DNA of 64,000 nt, taken from contig NZ_JABWRF020000001.1 of NCBI RefSeq assembly GCF_014268805.2, positions 1,436,001-1,500,000 of the forward strand. Direction: 5' to 3'. The notes under the pieces were generated by a model. It did not search any database, was not told the DNA's origin, and worked only from the letters and a program-made list of their open reading frames with translations. The position numbers were made by a program, and so were the translations under genes. This document shows positions 8,821 through 18,373 of the stretch, one piece after another (the stretch's first letter is position 1; the number at the start of each line of letters is the position of its first letter). This DNA is from Pseudomonas farsensis. Its GTDB lineage: Bacteria; Pseudomonadota; Gammaproteobacteria; Pseudomonadales; Pseudomonadaceae.

Positions 8821-8849
8821 GGCGGGGCCTGAGTGGGTATCGGGCCGGC

Positions 8850-9632
8850 TTATCGGCCTACGGCCTGCTCGATGAGCAGTTTCCAGTTTTGCGCTTCTTG
8901 CCAGTCGGCGCCGAAGGGCATTTCCACCCAGAACGGGTGCTGGCCTTCGCACTGCAACTGCACCTGCAGGGTGAAGCTGCGCACCGTGGTGCTGGTGGTC
9001 GTGGTGGTCGAGCGTGACTTGCCGCCGCCGAGCATGCCCCAGTTGTTGGTAAAACCGTAGACGTGGCGGCTGCTGTGGGTGGTGGTGGTATTGCTGGTGA
9101 CGTTGGTTTGCGCCTGTTCATCGACGCGCACCTGCTTGACCACGCGGGTGGCGTCCATCAACGCATGGCGTTCACCGCTGTGGTCGGCCAGCAGGTAGAG
9201 CATGCCGCTGTCGGGGTAAACGCCGAGCATGCGCCCGTTGCGGGTGATCCAGCGGTAGGCGCCGAGGGCCTGGCTTTGCATGAACGCCTTGCCGGCCTCG
9301 CGGCGCACGTCATCGGCATGCTTCCAGGCTTTGTCGACCGCCCATTGCTGCGGGCGCCACAGCAGCGACACCGGCCCATAAAGAAAGCCCAGTACCCACC
9401 AGATGATGCCAGCGAGGATTGGCCCGCCGAAGTAGTGCCCGGCCCATACCCACTTGACCAGCAAGAAGGCACAGAACACCGAAATAACGGCCAGGAACCC
9501 GCGGCTGATGGTGCGCACTCGCTCGGCCAGCCGTGCCTGTGCCTGCTGCAGCAGGTTCAGAGCCTCAGTGAGCGGCGCGGGGGTGGCGGTGAGGGTGGTG
9601 TCGGGGAGGGGGGCGATTTGCTGGCTCGACAT
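8850..9632 (-). CDS. Membrane protein of unknown function with Thr-rich segment
   Basis: 260 residues. Residues 1-40 are hydrophilic, then two adjacent hydrophobic segments (about 45-90) are followed by a soluble C-terminal region. That region contains two Thr/Ser-rich stretches (SNTTTTHSS and STTTTTSTT) separated by a glycine-rich bit. Both ends of the C-terminal domain look beta-rich. No family recognised. It is the upstream neighbour of the LysR gene on the same strand, 29 bp apart. Confidence 0.65.
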   Translation of the reverse strand: MSSQQIAPLPDTTLTATPAPLTEALNLLQQAQARLAERVRTISRGFLAVISVFCAFLLVKWVWAGHYFGGPILAGIIWWVLGFLYGPVSLLWRPQQWAVDKAWKHADDVRREAGKAFMQSQALGAYRWITRNGRMLGVYPDSGMLYLLADHSGERHALMDATRVVKQVRVDEQAQTNVTSNTTTTHSSRHVYGFTNNWGMLGGGKSRSTTTTTSTTVRSFTLQVQLQCEGQHPFWVEMPFGADWQEAQNWKLLIEQAVGR

Positions 9633-9908
9633 GGTGCATCCTGCAGAAGTTGGGCAACGCAGCGCTCAAGGGCGCGACGGTTGGGGAGTATACCTTGGGT
9701 TCGTCGCGAGTTCATTTGCTGGGTCTTTCCAGTGGGCGGTTCCATGGTTTTGTACAAGCCCGCTCGCCACAACGGTTTGGCTTCCAGCATCCAGCCGGAG
9801 TCGCATGGGTACCCATGCTCATCGCGGGGCAGTAACCCTAAAACGCTTGCTCCTTTCAAATTCTGTAATACCCTGCGCCAGCCAGCGTGCAAATCCACAA
9901 GGAAGTCG

Positions 9909-10928
9909 ATGATCCCAGTAAACCCCGCAGGCATGCTTGTCGCCTTCCTGCTTCTGCTGCTATCCCTGCAATGCCTGCTGGCGCTGACGGTAGGCCTGGT
10001 CGCCCTGTGCATCCCTCGCCGGCGAGCCTATTTCTGGTCGCTGCGCCGCCGCTTCATCCCCTTGGCCGTGCTCTTGCTGCTGGGCAGCTTGCCGATGCTG
10101 AGCTTGTTCTATCAGTGGTTTGAAGACTGGCAGCAAAGCCAGGCGCTGAACCCGACGCTCAAGCAGCCGCAAACCTTGGGCGACCTGCACCTGCCAGCGG
10201 GAACCAACGTCTGGCTGCAGCGCCTTGCGCCACTCAGCGACCTCAGCGGCAACCCACTGCCGTACGGCTTGGCAAGCCTGAAACGCGCCGAATTCAAACG
10301 CACTCCCGGCCAGATTCTCGGCATGCAGGTGAGCCGCCTGGAGCTTGATGACGCCCGTGGCCTGGCTGACCTGAGCATCGAGGCCCCAGCCTGGATTGAA
10401 GGCTGGCAATGCTCGCCACAAAGCGAGGTGCACATGGTCTACCCCTTCAACGCGCCGTTCGTATTCGCTGACTGGCGCCTGGGGCGCTGCACGCTCGCCG
10501 CTGGCAGCCACGCGGGCGGCATCCAGTGGCCGGACGCGGTCACGTTGAATGCCATCGGCAAGGACGGGTGGCAGTTACAGGCCGATGAGTCACAAACGCC
10601 CATCCGCCTGGGCCGCATGAGCGTGCTGGCGCTGCGCCTGGTGCTCGATAGCGAGCGCCGTGAGGTTTTCTCTTGGTCGGCACAGCTTGCCCAGGCGCTG
10701 CAACTCCAGGGCATGGAGTACCCGGCCGGCACGGTGGTCAAGGGCAGGCAAGGCAGGCTGATTTTCGCCGCCAATGACAAGGCGCCCGCCAAGGACCTTA
10801 CCACCGGCAATGCGCTACCGGCACGCCAGGCCGTGGCCCACGACGAGGTCACCGGCAAGCGGCTGGGCATCTACCCGATCAGTCAGGTGGGCATCTACCC
10901 GCTGGAGGTCAGCGACGACTACGAGTGA
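9909..10928 (+). CDS. Inner-membrane anchored protein of unknown function
   Basis: 339 residues from ATG 9909, preceded by AAGGAAG. Two transmembrane helices lie near the N-terminus (about 8-34 and 45-67) with a short basic loop (CIPRRRAYFWSLRRR) between; the remaining ~270 residues should be periplasmic. A much longer open frame reaching back to 9063 is the antisense shadow of the preceding gene. No motif recognised. The last ten bases overlap the convergent hydroxyacid dehydrogenase gene. Confidence 0.7.
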   Translation: MIPVNPAGMLVAFLLLLLSLQCLLALTVGLVALCIPRRRAYFWSLRRRFIPLAVLLLLGSLPMLSLFYQWFEDWQQSQALNPTLKQPQTLGDLHLPAGTNVWLQRLAPLSDLSGNPLPYGLASLKRAEFKRTPGQILGMQVSRLELDDARGLADLSIEAPAWIEGWQCSPQSEVHMVYPFNAPFVFADWRLGRCTLAAGSHAGGIQWPDAVTLNAIGKDGWQLQADESQTPIRLGRMSVLALRLVLDSERREVFSWSAQLAQALQLQGMEYPAGTVVKGRQGRLIFAANDKAPAKDLTTGNALPARQAVAHDEVTGKRLGIYPISQVGIYPLEVSDDYE

Positions 10929-11893
10929 CCCAGTGCTTCGGGGTTGGCCACCTGGGTCGGGGCTCCGGCGCAATAGGCCAGCACGTTGTTGAACGCATCG
11001 CCGAAGTACAGTTCATAGCCGTTTTTTTCCACATAGCCCAGGTGCGGCGTGCACAGCACGCGCGGGTTACGCAGCAGCGGGTGGTCAGGGTTCAGCAGCG
11101 GTTCTTGCTCGAACACATCCAGCGCCGCAAACCCCGGCCTGCCGGCATCCAATGCCTGCTCCAGGGCGCCCGGTGTGATCAGTTCGGCGCGGCTGACGTT
11201 GACCAGCAGCGCGTCGGCTTTCATCCGCCCAAGGTCATCCAGCGTCACCAGGTGGCGAGTGCTGTCGGACAGCCGCAGGTTGAGGCTGAGGATATCCGCC
11301 TCGGCAAAAAACGCCTCGCGCGAGCCCGCCGCCCGGTGCCCGTCAGCCTGGGCAGCGGCGCGGCTGGCCTCGCTGCCCCACACCAGTACTTGCATATCGA
11401 ATGCCTGGGCATAGCGCGCCAGCCGTTGGCCGATCTTGCCGTAGCCCCAGATGCCCAGCACCTGACCGGCAACGGCCTGGCCCAGATTGACCTGCCACAG
11501 CCCCTGGCGCATTGCGTCGATGGCGGGCACCAGTTGGCGACGGGCGTTGAGGATCAGCGCCCAGGCCAGTTCTGCCGGGGCCACGGGTGAGCCGCGCCCC
11601 TCGGTCACCACCACACCGTGCGCGGTGCAGGCAGCAAGGTCGAGGTGGCCGGCGATCTTGCCAGTCTGGCTGATCAGTTTGAGCCGCGGCAGGCGTTGCA
11701 GCAGGGCCGCGTCGATACGCGTGCGCTCCCGGGTCAGTACCAGTGCATCGGCATTGGCAAAGCGTGCGGCCAGTTCATCAAGCGAGGCAGGTTCGCGGTC
11801 ATGCAGCACGGTGACTTCGTGGCCAGCCAGGCGGCGGTAGCAGTCGAGGGTACGGATGACGTTCTGGTAGTCGTCTGGGATGACTATGTGCAT
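10919..11893 (-). CDS. D-isomer-specific 2-hydroxyacid dehydrogenase
   Basis: 324 residues. The NAD domain has the VLGIWGYGKIGQRLARYAQAF fingerprint (about 145-165), and the active-site set is present: Arg in NVSRAELI, Glu in FEQEP, and His in CTPHLGY. It reduces or oxidises 2-hydroxy/2-oxo acids with NAD(P)H; the exact substrate (phosphoglycerate, glyoxylate, other) is not decidable. It stands alone, so a serine-pathway role is not suggested by context. Confidence 0.87.
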   Translation of the reverse strand: MHIVIPDDYQNVIRTLDCYRRLAGHEVTVLHDREPASLDELAARFANADALVLTRERTRIDAALLQRLPRLKLISQTGKIAGHLDLAACTAHGVVVTEGRGSPVAPAELAWALILNARRQLVPAIDAMRQGLWQVNLGQAVAGQVLGIWGYGKIGQRLARYAQAFDMQVLVWGSEASRAAAQADGHRAAGSREAFFAEADILSLNLRLSDSTRHLVTLDDLGRMKADALLVNVSRAELITPGALEQALDAGRPGFAALDVFEQEPLLNPDHPLLRNPRVLCTPHLGYVEKNGYELYFGDAFNNVLAYCAGAPTQVANPEALGHS

Positions 11894-12010
11894 GCGGGTG
11901 GGCTCGGGCGTGGCGCAGGTTACGGATTGTAGCTCCAGATTAGAGCCTGACGCGCTCCTGCACGCGAACGCGTCGCTTGTGATTTTGCGGGAGGCTGGCC
12001 CAGGTGCTGA

Positions 12011-13366
12011 TCACTTCACCACACGCGCCACGCATCCCCGCTCGATAAGCCCGGATGCAGCCAGGCCCTTGAGCGTCTGCTCCAGCGCCTCACGCTCGGC
12101 AACTGGCGTTACCGGGTCGACTATCCGGTACTGGCGGTTGCACCAGCGGGTGATTTCCTGCAACCAGAAATCCTCAAGCACAGGCTCTGCCTGCATCCGC
12201 TTGACGAGGTAGGCAGCTTGTTGCCACGGCGACATCAACCCCAGCACCTGGCGCCGGCGCTGCTCTGGCAAACGCTGCCAGTGCGTGTCCAGGCTCGCGC
12301 TGACCGGCGCGTTGAGCGCAGCCCAGGGCAGCTTCCCAAGGCGCGCGATCACTGCATCGAAGACCTTGTCGGCGTCATCTTCGAGCAGCCCGAGCAGGGT
12401 GCCCGCCGATGCATCATCCTGTAGGTGCACGGCGGCAAGCCGCACCGACGGATAGCCAGCCAACAATGCCGCACTGCGCCAGGCTTCGGGCAGCTCGCCG
12501 CCAATCTCCCCGGCAAGCCCCAGTAGCCCCAGCCAGTGTTTTTTAAGGCTCGGCATAGGCTGTGCCAGTTGCGCGGCCAGCACGGCGTGAGCGTCCACCC
12601 CATGGCGTGGCGCTTCCCAACGCGCAAAGCTGCGTACCGCCGGGGAGGCATCCAGCAGCGCCGCCTGCAGCACCGCCTTCGGGTCTTCGAGCAGGGGCAC
12701 CAGGGCGCGCAGCAGCCGCACCCGCACACGGGCAATCGAGCGTGGCAGCGCAGCTTCCAGCAGTGCCACGGCTTGGGCTCCGGCGCTGGCTTCGCAGGCC
12801 GCAATCGCCGCCAGGCGCACGTTCAGTTCACGGTGGGCCAGGCCATCACGCAGCAGTGGCCCAGTCGGCTCGACCACCTCCAGCAACAGCGCGAACAAGT
12901 AGCACGCGGCTTTGCCATGGCGAACCTGGAAACACGCGTAGACCACCTCGCGCACATCGGCGCCTTGCAGCACCGCGCGCACCTTGGCCAGCGTCGGGCC
13001 GTGGTCGGCACGCTGGCGAGCAGCTAGCGCCATGAGTGGGTCGAGGGCGCAAAGCAATGCGGGTGCACCGGGGCTGTTGAGGTAGGCCTTGATGCCAGCG
13101 GCGGCCAGCTCCCGCACTTGCGGCACCCAGTCATTGAGCCGCTCGATCAGTTCAACCAGTGCTTCAGGCGATGGCGTGCTGGCCAGTTCACGCACCGCCA
13201 CTTCACGCACAAAGCCATTGTGATGCCGGCTCAACTGCGCCCAACTGCCGCTTTGCGCGGTGCTGGCGATCAGCTCCAATGCCTCGTTGCGGCGCTGGTC
13301 AGCCCATGACGCGGCGGGTGTCTGTTTTGCCTTTAGCCAATCCAGCCAGCTTCCAGTGGGTGCCAC
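12011..13366 (-). CDS. HEAT-repeat protein of unknown function
   Basis: 451 residues, GTG start at 13366 with AAAGGA seven bases upstream. The sequence is almost wholly alpha-helical with recurring HEAT-like units (for example VREVAVRELAS, VRELAAAGIKAYL, LNVRLAAIAACEAS, VRSFARWEA, VRLAAVHLQ). Such scaffolds bind proteins; no catalytic motif is seen. It is a single gene with no clear partner, and the repeat assignment is better supported than any role. Confidence 0.7.
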   Translation of the reverse strand: MAPTGSWLDWLKAKQTPAASWADQRRNEALELIASTAQSGSWAQLSRHHNGFVREVAVRELASTPSPEALVELIERLNDWVPQVRELAAAGIKAYLNSPGAPALLCALDPLMALAARQRADHGPTLAKVRAVLQGADVREVVYACFQVRHGKAACYLFALLLEVVEPTGPLLRDGLAHRELNVRLAAIAACEASAGAQAVALLEAALPRSIARVRVRLLRALVPLLEDPKAVLQAALLDASPAVRSFARWEAPRHGVDAHAVLAAQLAQPMPSLKKHWLGLLGLAGEIGGELPEAWRSAALLAGYPSVRLAAVHLQDDASAGTLLGLLEDDADKVFDAVIARLGKLPWAALNAPVSASLDTHWQRLPEQRRRQVLGLMSPWQQAAYLVKRMQAEPVLEDFWLQEITRWCNRQYRIVDPVTPVAEREALEQTLKGLAASGLIERGCVARVVK

Positions 13367-13627
13367 ATTTATTCCTTTGAATGTGCTTGCTTGCGCAGTT
13401 GCCGTGAATGCTACCTGATCGGGCCGAGCCTGGCATATGCCCTGCTGAGTGCGGTGCTACCCGGCAGAGCGATACATCCATTACCATCGGGCCGTTATTC
13501 GACGGTTTTCTGCGGATCATGGAAGGTGAAAAAACATGCATGAAAGAACAGCGACGCACCTGTTGCTCATAAGCCCGCATCATCAGGTCGGGCTTCACGC
13601 TCAGCCACCTCAAGCCGAGCAGTGCGC

Positions 13628-13918
13628 ATGAACCCTTCAAGTGCACTGCAGCTCACCCGTTGTATTGGCTACCTTTCGGTTGCTGCGTTGATCCTGGGGC
13701 TCGGCTTGGCGCTTTACGCCCTGCAGATGAACAGTTCATCGCCGGTCGACCTGTCGGGCGCCCTCGCGCTGGTGGTGCTTTGGCTCACCAACCTGGTAAC
13801 GCTCATCCTCAACGCTATCTACTGGTGGGTCCGCAGGTGGCCGAAATGGCTGCTGGCCACTGTGGTAGTCCAGGCTTGTGCAGCCGTTGCGGCGCTGATA
13901 CCCATGCTGACTTCCTGA
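13628..13918 (+). CDS. Small integral membrane protein
   Basis: 96 residues from ATG 13628 (a GTG two codons upstream is also possible). Three hydrophobic stretches (about 13-35, 42-65 and 73-92) separated by a WWVRRWPK loop. No known family. It ends 4 bp from the convergent DUF900 gene. Confidence 0.6.
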   Translation: MNPSSALQLTRCIGYLSVAALILGLGLALYALQMNSSSPVDLSGALALVVLWLTNLVTLILNAIYWWVRRWPKWLLATVVVQACAAVAALIPMLTS

Positions 13919-13922
13919 GCAC

Positions 13923-15047
13923 TCAGGGCTCGAACGTCCAGTACTTGCCGCCTTTGGCTTTCGTCGCCTTCAGCTTGGCTCGCTGCGCGGCCCTTGCGTG
14001 GGACTGAATCAGCGTCGACAGGTCCATCACCACCGACTTGCTGTTGCCCACATAGGAATGGGCATAGAAGTCAGTGTCCACATTCGAGGCATCGATGGTC
14101 TCGATGCCGGGTATCACGGGGACCCCGCCTCGGGTATCGCCCAGGCGGTACTCACCATTGAAGTAGTGCGACAGGGTCATGGTGACATCCCGGGATGACG
14201 CGTACAGCGTGATATTTTGCGCTGCCGCCACCAGGCCAGGGGCGATCTGCTCCTTGAACACGGCGGTGTCGATATCGGGGGCGGCGATGATCAGCTCCTT
14301 GAGCTTGCTCTTGATGCCGGGGTCTTCTTCGCGCAGCTCGGCCAGGGCTTTGGTCAGCCCCTGATTGCCCATGCTGTGCGCCACGATATAAACGTTCTCG
14401 GCATTCGATTGCGCGAACACATCGGCCAGAAACGCCTTGAGCCGGGGCGTGGAGCGCTCGAGCGTCTGGCGGTCGACGAAGTACAGGGACTCGCGGGCTT
14501 TCGAGGGCCAGCTGTAGAACACCGGCGCGCCATCAAAATTGAGGTCATTGGCCATTTGCGCGGTGCGCCGCGCGGCATCTTCGAACGACACGTTGTAGCC
14601 ATGCACGAACACCAGCAGGTTCTTGCCCTGGCTTTGCGCAACGCGATTGGCAAGGCCTGCGTAGAACTCGTTCCTGGGTTTGACCCAGGTGTCGAGCAAC
14701 ACCACATGCCGGTCAGGGTTTTCCTTGAACTCGAGCCGCCATACCGAAGGCGACTCCAGGCGCCCGACATCGTGGTCGGGCGGAATGCTGACCTCGCATA
14801 CGCCGTAGCTGATTTCGCTGCCTGCCTCGGTGAACATCTTGCGCGGGTCCGGATCGTGGGTGAGCATCCGGTCGGTGGCGAAGTAGGTACGCACGACTTT
14901 ATGGCCCACCGTGCCGGCAAGGCCATCCCCACGGTCGTAGCCGCTTGATGCGCAACCGACCAAGCCTGCGCCCACGGCGATCAACACCAGAAGAGCCAGC
15001 CGTTTGCCAGCGGCCGCTATCGAACTACGTTCCATTGTGTGGTGCAT
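13923..15047 (-). CDS. DUF900 alpha/beta-hydrolase lipoprotein
   Basis: 374 residues from ATG 15047 (in-frame ATGs at 15056 and 15035 are alternatives). The N-terminus carries a lipoprotein signal ending GAGLVGC. The mature part is a DUF900 alpha/beta hydrolase: LVFVHGYNVSFEDA oxyanion region (about 145-160), nucleophile elbow AHSMGN, catalytic Asp near SSRDVTM and a late AHSYVGNS that may give the His. Family members are envelope serine hydrolases of unknown substrate. Confidence 0.8.
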   Translation of the reverse strand: MHHTMERSSIAAAGKRLALLVLIAVGAGLVGCASSGYDRGDGLAGTVGHKVVRTYFATDRMLTHDPDPRKMFTEAGSEISYGVCEVSIPPDHDVGRLESPSVWRLEFKENPDRHVVLLDTWVKPRNEFYAGLANRVAQSQGKNLLVFVHGYNVSFEDAARRTAQMANDLNFDGAPVFYSWPSKARESLYFVDRQTLERSTPRLKAFLADVFAQSNAENVYIVAHSMGNQGLTKALAELREEDPGIKSKLKELIIAAPDIDTAVFKEQIAPGLVAAAQNITLYASSRDVTMTLSHYFNGEYRLGDTRGGVPVIPGIETIDASNVDTDFYAHSYVGNSKSVVMDLSTLIQSHARAAQRAKLKATKAKGGKYWTFEP

Positions 15048-15180
15048 TGCCGCCATCCTGTCTTCGCCGCTTTATTCGCCTGATCCCTCAAGGGGCGGAC
15101 GGCAAGATATCCCATGGCGAGCGACGGATCACGCTTTTCCGAGGCGCACAGCTGCACAGCTGCTGGGCGCCGGGCTTGGG

Positions 15181-17586
15181 TTAGAAGGCGTAGACCAACG
15201 TAGCCGTGGCACTGCGTGGGGTGCCGTACCAACCACGCGCGCCAATTGCCGTGTAGTAGGTCTTGTCCAGGGCGTTGTTGAGGTTCAGCGAGACGCTGGT
15301 TTGCGGGGTGAACGCATACTGCGCCATCAGGTCGACGATGCTGTAGGCGTCCTGGTAAAACGTCTCTTTATTTGGCCCAGAGTTTCTGTAGGACTCGGCG
15401 CCCTGCCAGCGCACCCCACCGCCAACCTTCAACTGCGGCAGCGATTGCAAGCGATAGCTGGTGAACAGCTTGAACGTGTCGCGCGGGACTTCGGTGAGCA
15501 GGCGCTTGTCATCGGCGTCTCGGGCTTCGGCATAGGTGTAGCTGGCCGAAGCCTGCCAGCCCGGCATGATTTCCCCGGCCATTTCCATCTCGAAACCACG
15601 GGTTTTCGTGCCGGATTCCGAGCGGTAGGTCTGCTCGCCGTTCGGCCCCGGCGGGAGGCCGTCGGGGACTGCCAGGTTGTCCTGATGCACCTCGAACACA
15701 CTGAGTGCGCCAGTCAGGCGCTTGTCCCAGAACTCGCTCTTGAGGCCCAGTTCGTAGTTCACGCCTTCCAGCGGGTCGAGGTAGCTGCCGGCCGCGGTTT
15801 TGTTGCTCTGCGGCTTGAAGATAGTGGTGTAGCTGGCATAGGCCGACCAGTTGTCGTCAATGTCATACACCAGCCCCAGGTAAGGCGTGACAACGCCGGT
15901 TTCGCTGCGCGACGTGCGTTGTGTTTCTCCAGTCGAGTAACGATAGTGTGACTCGTCCCGTTGCCAGTCGATGACCCGTGCCCCGGTGATCAGCGAAAGG
16001 TCGTCGGCCAGGCTCCAGCGCACCGACGCCACCAGGCCGTCCTGGGTTTCATCCAGTGCGTCCTTGGTGGTCTTCGCGTAGATGGAGGCCGGTATTGGCA
16101 GCGAGCCGTCCCAGTTGTTGATGTCGTCGATGCTTTGCCTAGTCCACAAATCAAACCCATCGTTGCGGTAGTAGGACCGGTAGTGGCTGGCGCCCACGTA
16201 GAGCTGGTGCTCGCGCGACAGCAGCTCGAACGGGCCGTTTGCCGACAGGTCGAAGGAGGTCTGCCGAGGCGCGCCGGCCCAGCGGCCAGTCCAGGTGTTG
16301 ATGCCGCTGCCATCGGGGTTGACCGTGCCTTCGGCCGCAGTGGCAAACGCATCGTCATAGCTGCGCCGGTTATGCTCGGCGCTAAGCTTGAGCTGCCAGC
16401 CATCGTCCAGTTGCTGCTCCAGGGTGGTGAACAGCGTCTTGGTGCGGCGCTTGTGGTAACTCCAGTCTGCGGCCGAGTTGAATGAGCGCGAAGGCCTGAA
16501 GTGGCTGCCGTCGGTATTGAACATCGGGAAGCCGTGGTTGCCAGCGCCCTGGTTGTCCATTTCCTGGTATTCGGCACCCACCGTCAGCAGTGTGCTGTCG
16601 GTAAGGTCCCATTCGACCACACCGTAGCCCACCTGCTGTTCCAGGCTCTGGCGGTCGACATGGCTTTTATTGTCGGTGGTCGAGGCGACCAGGCGGCCAC
16701 GTACGTGACCGCTTTCCGACAATTTGCCGGAGACGTCCAACTCGGTGCGGTAGCTGTCCCAGGAACCCGCCTGAAGGGTTAGCTTGCGCTGGGTCTCGAA
16801 GGTTGGTTTCTTGCGGATCAGGTTGACGGTAGCGCCTGGGTCACCGGTGCCGGACATCAGCCCTGTTGCGCCGCGCACCACCTCGACGCGGTCATAGGTT
16901 GCCATGTCGGCGAGGTCGTCCTTGGCGCCAAAGCTAGTGGGCCGGTTGATGCCGTCGACCTGAATGCTGTTTACCTCGAAGCCCCGTACGTAGATGTGGT
17001 TGGCGTCACTGCCGGCCGGGCCCATGCTGTCGACCACCACGCCCGGGGTTTGCTCCAGCACCTGGGTAACGTTGGTGAGGTTCTGGTCTTCGATCTGCTG
17101 ACGGGTTACCACGCTGACCGACTGCGGGGTTTCACGCGCCGAGAGCCGCAGCCCGGTAGCGGTGCTGGCCGAGCCTGTGGTGTAGCTGCCGGTGCCCTCG
17201 GTGGTGGCGCCCAGTTGCACGCTGGAGACCGTAGTTGCGCCCAGCTCCAAGGCTGCGCCACTGCTGGGGCGGGCCAGCAAATAGTGGTTTTCGGCGGCTT
17301 GCTGGGCCTGCAGGCCGGTGCCTTGTAGCAGTTGCGCCAGGCCCTGTTCGGGCTCGAAGCTCCCCTGCAGTCCTTCGCTGTGCAGGCCGGCGCTATCCTC
17401 GCTGCTGAAGCTGACGACGACGCCGCTGGCCTTGGCGAACGCGTTGATGGCCGTTGCCAGCGAGCCCGCCGGGATGCTGTAGCTGACGGGCGCTGCCCAA
17501 GCGCTGCCTAGCAGCGATCCAGAAAGGCCGATTGCCAGTGCGGCTTGGCGAACGTTGACAGCGAGGGGAGTGAAGCGAGCGGACAT
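15181..17586 (-). CDS. TonB-dependent siderophore receptor with N-terminal signalling domain
   Basis: 801 residues from ATG 17586, set by AGGAG seven bases upstream. Order: signal peptide ending SAWA (about 32), an STN (secretin/TonB short N-terminal) domain about 33-110 (SYSIPAGSLATAINAFAKASG), plug domain starting RETPQSVSVVTRQQIEDQN, and a 22-strand barrel ending ATLVYAF with the terminal Phe needed for outer-membrane assembly. It is the FpvA/FoxA-like class that takes up ferric siderophores. An STN domain implies sigma/anti-sigma partners, but none is adjacent. A Fur-box-like site lies 48-66 bases upstream. Confidence 0.9.
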   Translation of the reverse strand: MSARFTPLAVNVRQAALAIGLSGSLLGSAWAAPVSYSIPAGSLATAINAFAKASGVVVSFSSEDSAGLHSEGLQGSFEPEQGLAQLLQGTGLQAQQAAENHYLLARPSSGAALELGATTVSSVQLGATTEGTGSYTTGSASTATGLRLSARETPQSVSVVTRQQIEDQNLTNVTQVLEQTPGVVVDSMGPAGSDANHIYVRGFEVNSIQVDGINRPTSFGAKDDLADMATYDRVEVVRGATGLMSGTGDPGATVNLIRKKPTFETQRKLTLQAGSWDSYRTELDVSGKLSESGHVRGRLVASTTDNKSHVDRQSLEQQVGYGVVEWDLTDSTLLTVGAEYQEMDNQGAGNHGFPMFNTDGSHFRPSRSFNSAADWSYHKRRTKTLFTTLEQQLDDGWQLKLSAEHNRRSYDDAFATAAEGTVNPDGSGINTWTGRWAGAPRQTSFDLSANGPFELLSREHQLYVGASHYRSYYRNDGFDLWTRQSIDDINNWDGSLPIPASIYAKTTKDALDETQDGLVASVRWSLADDLSLITGARVIDWQRDESHYRYSTGETQRTSRSETGVVTPYLGLVYDIDDNWSAYASYTTIFKPQSNKTAAGSYLDPLEGVNYELGLKSEFWDKRLTGALSVFEVHQDNLAVPDGLPPGPNGEQTYRSESGTKTRGFEMEMAGEIMPGWQASASYTYAEARDADDKRLLTEVPRDTFKLFTSYRLQSLPQLKVGGGVRWQGAESYRNSGPNKETFYQDAYSIVDLMAQYAFTPQTSVSLNLNNALDKTYYTAIGARGWYGTPRSATATLVYAF

Positions 17587-17962
17587 CCATTGACTCCTGA
17601 TTGTTCGATAAGGCGTACTCATTAGCAATAATAGTAATGCTAATGATAATCCATCGCATAAAGAGGGGCGGGATGGTGGCCGCTCTATCTCGGGGTTGTC
17701 AACAGATGTTTGGGCGAGAGTGGGGTGTCAGATAATGGCAAAATGCCCGCAATCCGCGTGAGAGTACGATCACTACAGCCCTGTTCTGGTTTGCTTTGCC
17801 GAGCCAGCTTTCGGGTGCGCTCCACACCCTGTTCTGCAAAACTGGAAAGCGTTTCGCTAGCCTGCGCGTGCAGGGTGTATGGCGTAAAAACGAGCGCTCT
17901 GTATCTGTTGCCGGCAGTGGGGTGTGGGTACGTTTGGCCACCTGTCATTGCATGAGGCAACC
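17587..17962. other. 376-bp intergenic region between divergent receptor and cupin genes
   Basis: The part next to the receptor gene (17621-17656) is AT-rich with iterated NAT/ATN triplets and holds the Fur-box candidate. The rest shows no conserved ORF: small frames on both strands here have no ribosome sites and unlikely composition. No hairpin with a T-tract was seen. Confidence 0.5.
17634..17652 (-). promoter_or_regulatory. Fur-box-like operator upstream of the TonB receptor
   Basis: Read on the minus strand, GGATTATCATTAGCATTAC is close to the 19-bp Fur consensus (about 13 of 19 positions by eye when shifted by one base), within a longer run of AT-rich hexamer-like repeats. It lies 48-66 bases before the receptor ATG, as expected for iron repression. 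Confidence 0.6.
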
Positions 17963-18292
17963 ATGGAAATCAACGCCATCCCGTTCGGTATCACCGACTG
18001 GTCGCAGATCGAACGCACCGAGCACCCCGGCGAGCAAGGCGTGGCCCATTGGCGGACTTGCCAGTTTGGCGCTGTGCGTGTGCGCCAGGTGCAATACAGC
18101 GCTGGATATCTCGCTGACCACTGGTGCAGCAAGGGGCATATCCTGCTGTGCCTTGAGGGCCAACTGGACACCGAGCTTGATGATGGCCGGCAGTTCACGC
18201 TCACCGCAGGCATGAGCTATCAGGTGGCCGACAATGCCGAGGCGCATCGCTCTTCGACGGCGAGCGGCGCCAAGTTGTTCATCGTCGACTGA
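17963..18292 (+). CDS. DHCW-motif cupin-fold protein
   Basis: 109 residues from ATG 17963. The metal-site motif ADHWCSKGH (51-59) defines this small single-domain cupin family, with cupin strands LCLEGQLDTELDDGRQFTL and a late SYQVADNAEAHRS box. The biochemical role of the family is not established. An inverted repeat CCCCAGC...GCTGGGG follows the stop codon. Confidence 0.8.
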   Translation: MEINAIPFGITDWSQIERTEHPGEQGVAHWRTCQFGAVRVRQVQYSAGYLADHWCSKGHILLCLEGQLDTELDDGRQFTLTAGMSYQVADNAEAHRSSTASGAKLFIVD

Positions 18293-18373
18293 ACGCAGCT
18301 TGTTATAGAACCCCCAGCGCTTGTGGAACGGGCTGGGGCCCTTGCGCAATTGAGGGCGGCCAGTGGCCGCTGC

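Noticed and set aside
9063..9908. Upstream extension of the membrane protein gene at 9909
   Set aside because: It is antisense to the 8850-9632 gene and lies before a good ribosome site at 9909.
17685..17960. Small frames on both strands in the receptor/cupin gap
   Set aside because: No ribosome sites, and the sequences show no protein-like pattern.
18309..18339. Inverted repeat CCCCAGC...GCTGGGG after the cupin gene
   Set aside because: Stem is present but there is no T-tract on either side, so I do not call it a terminator.
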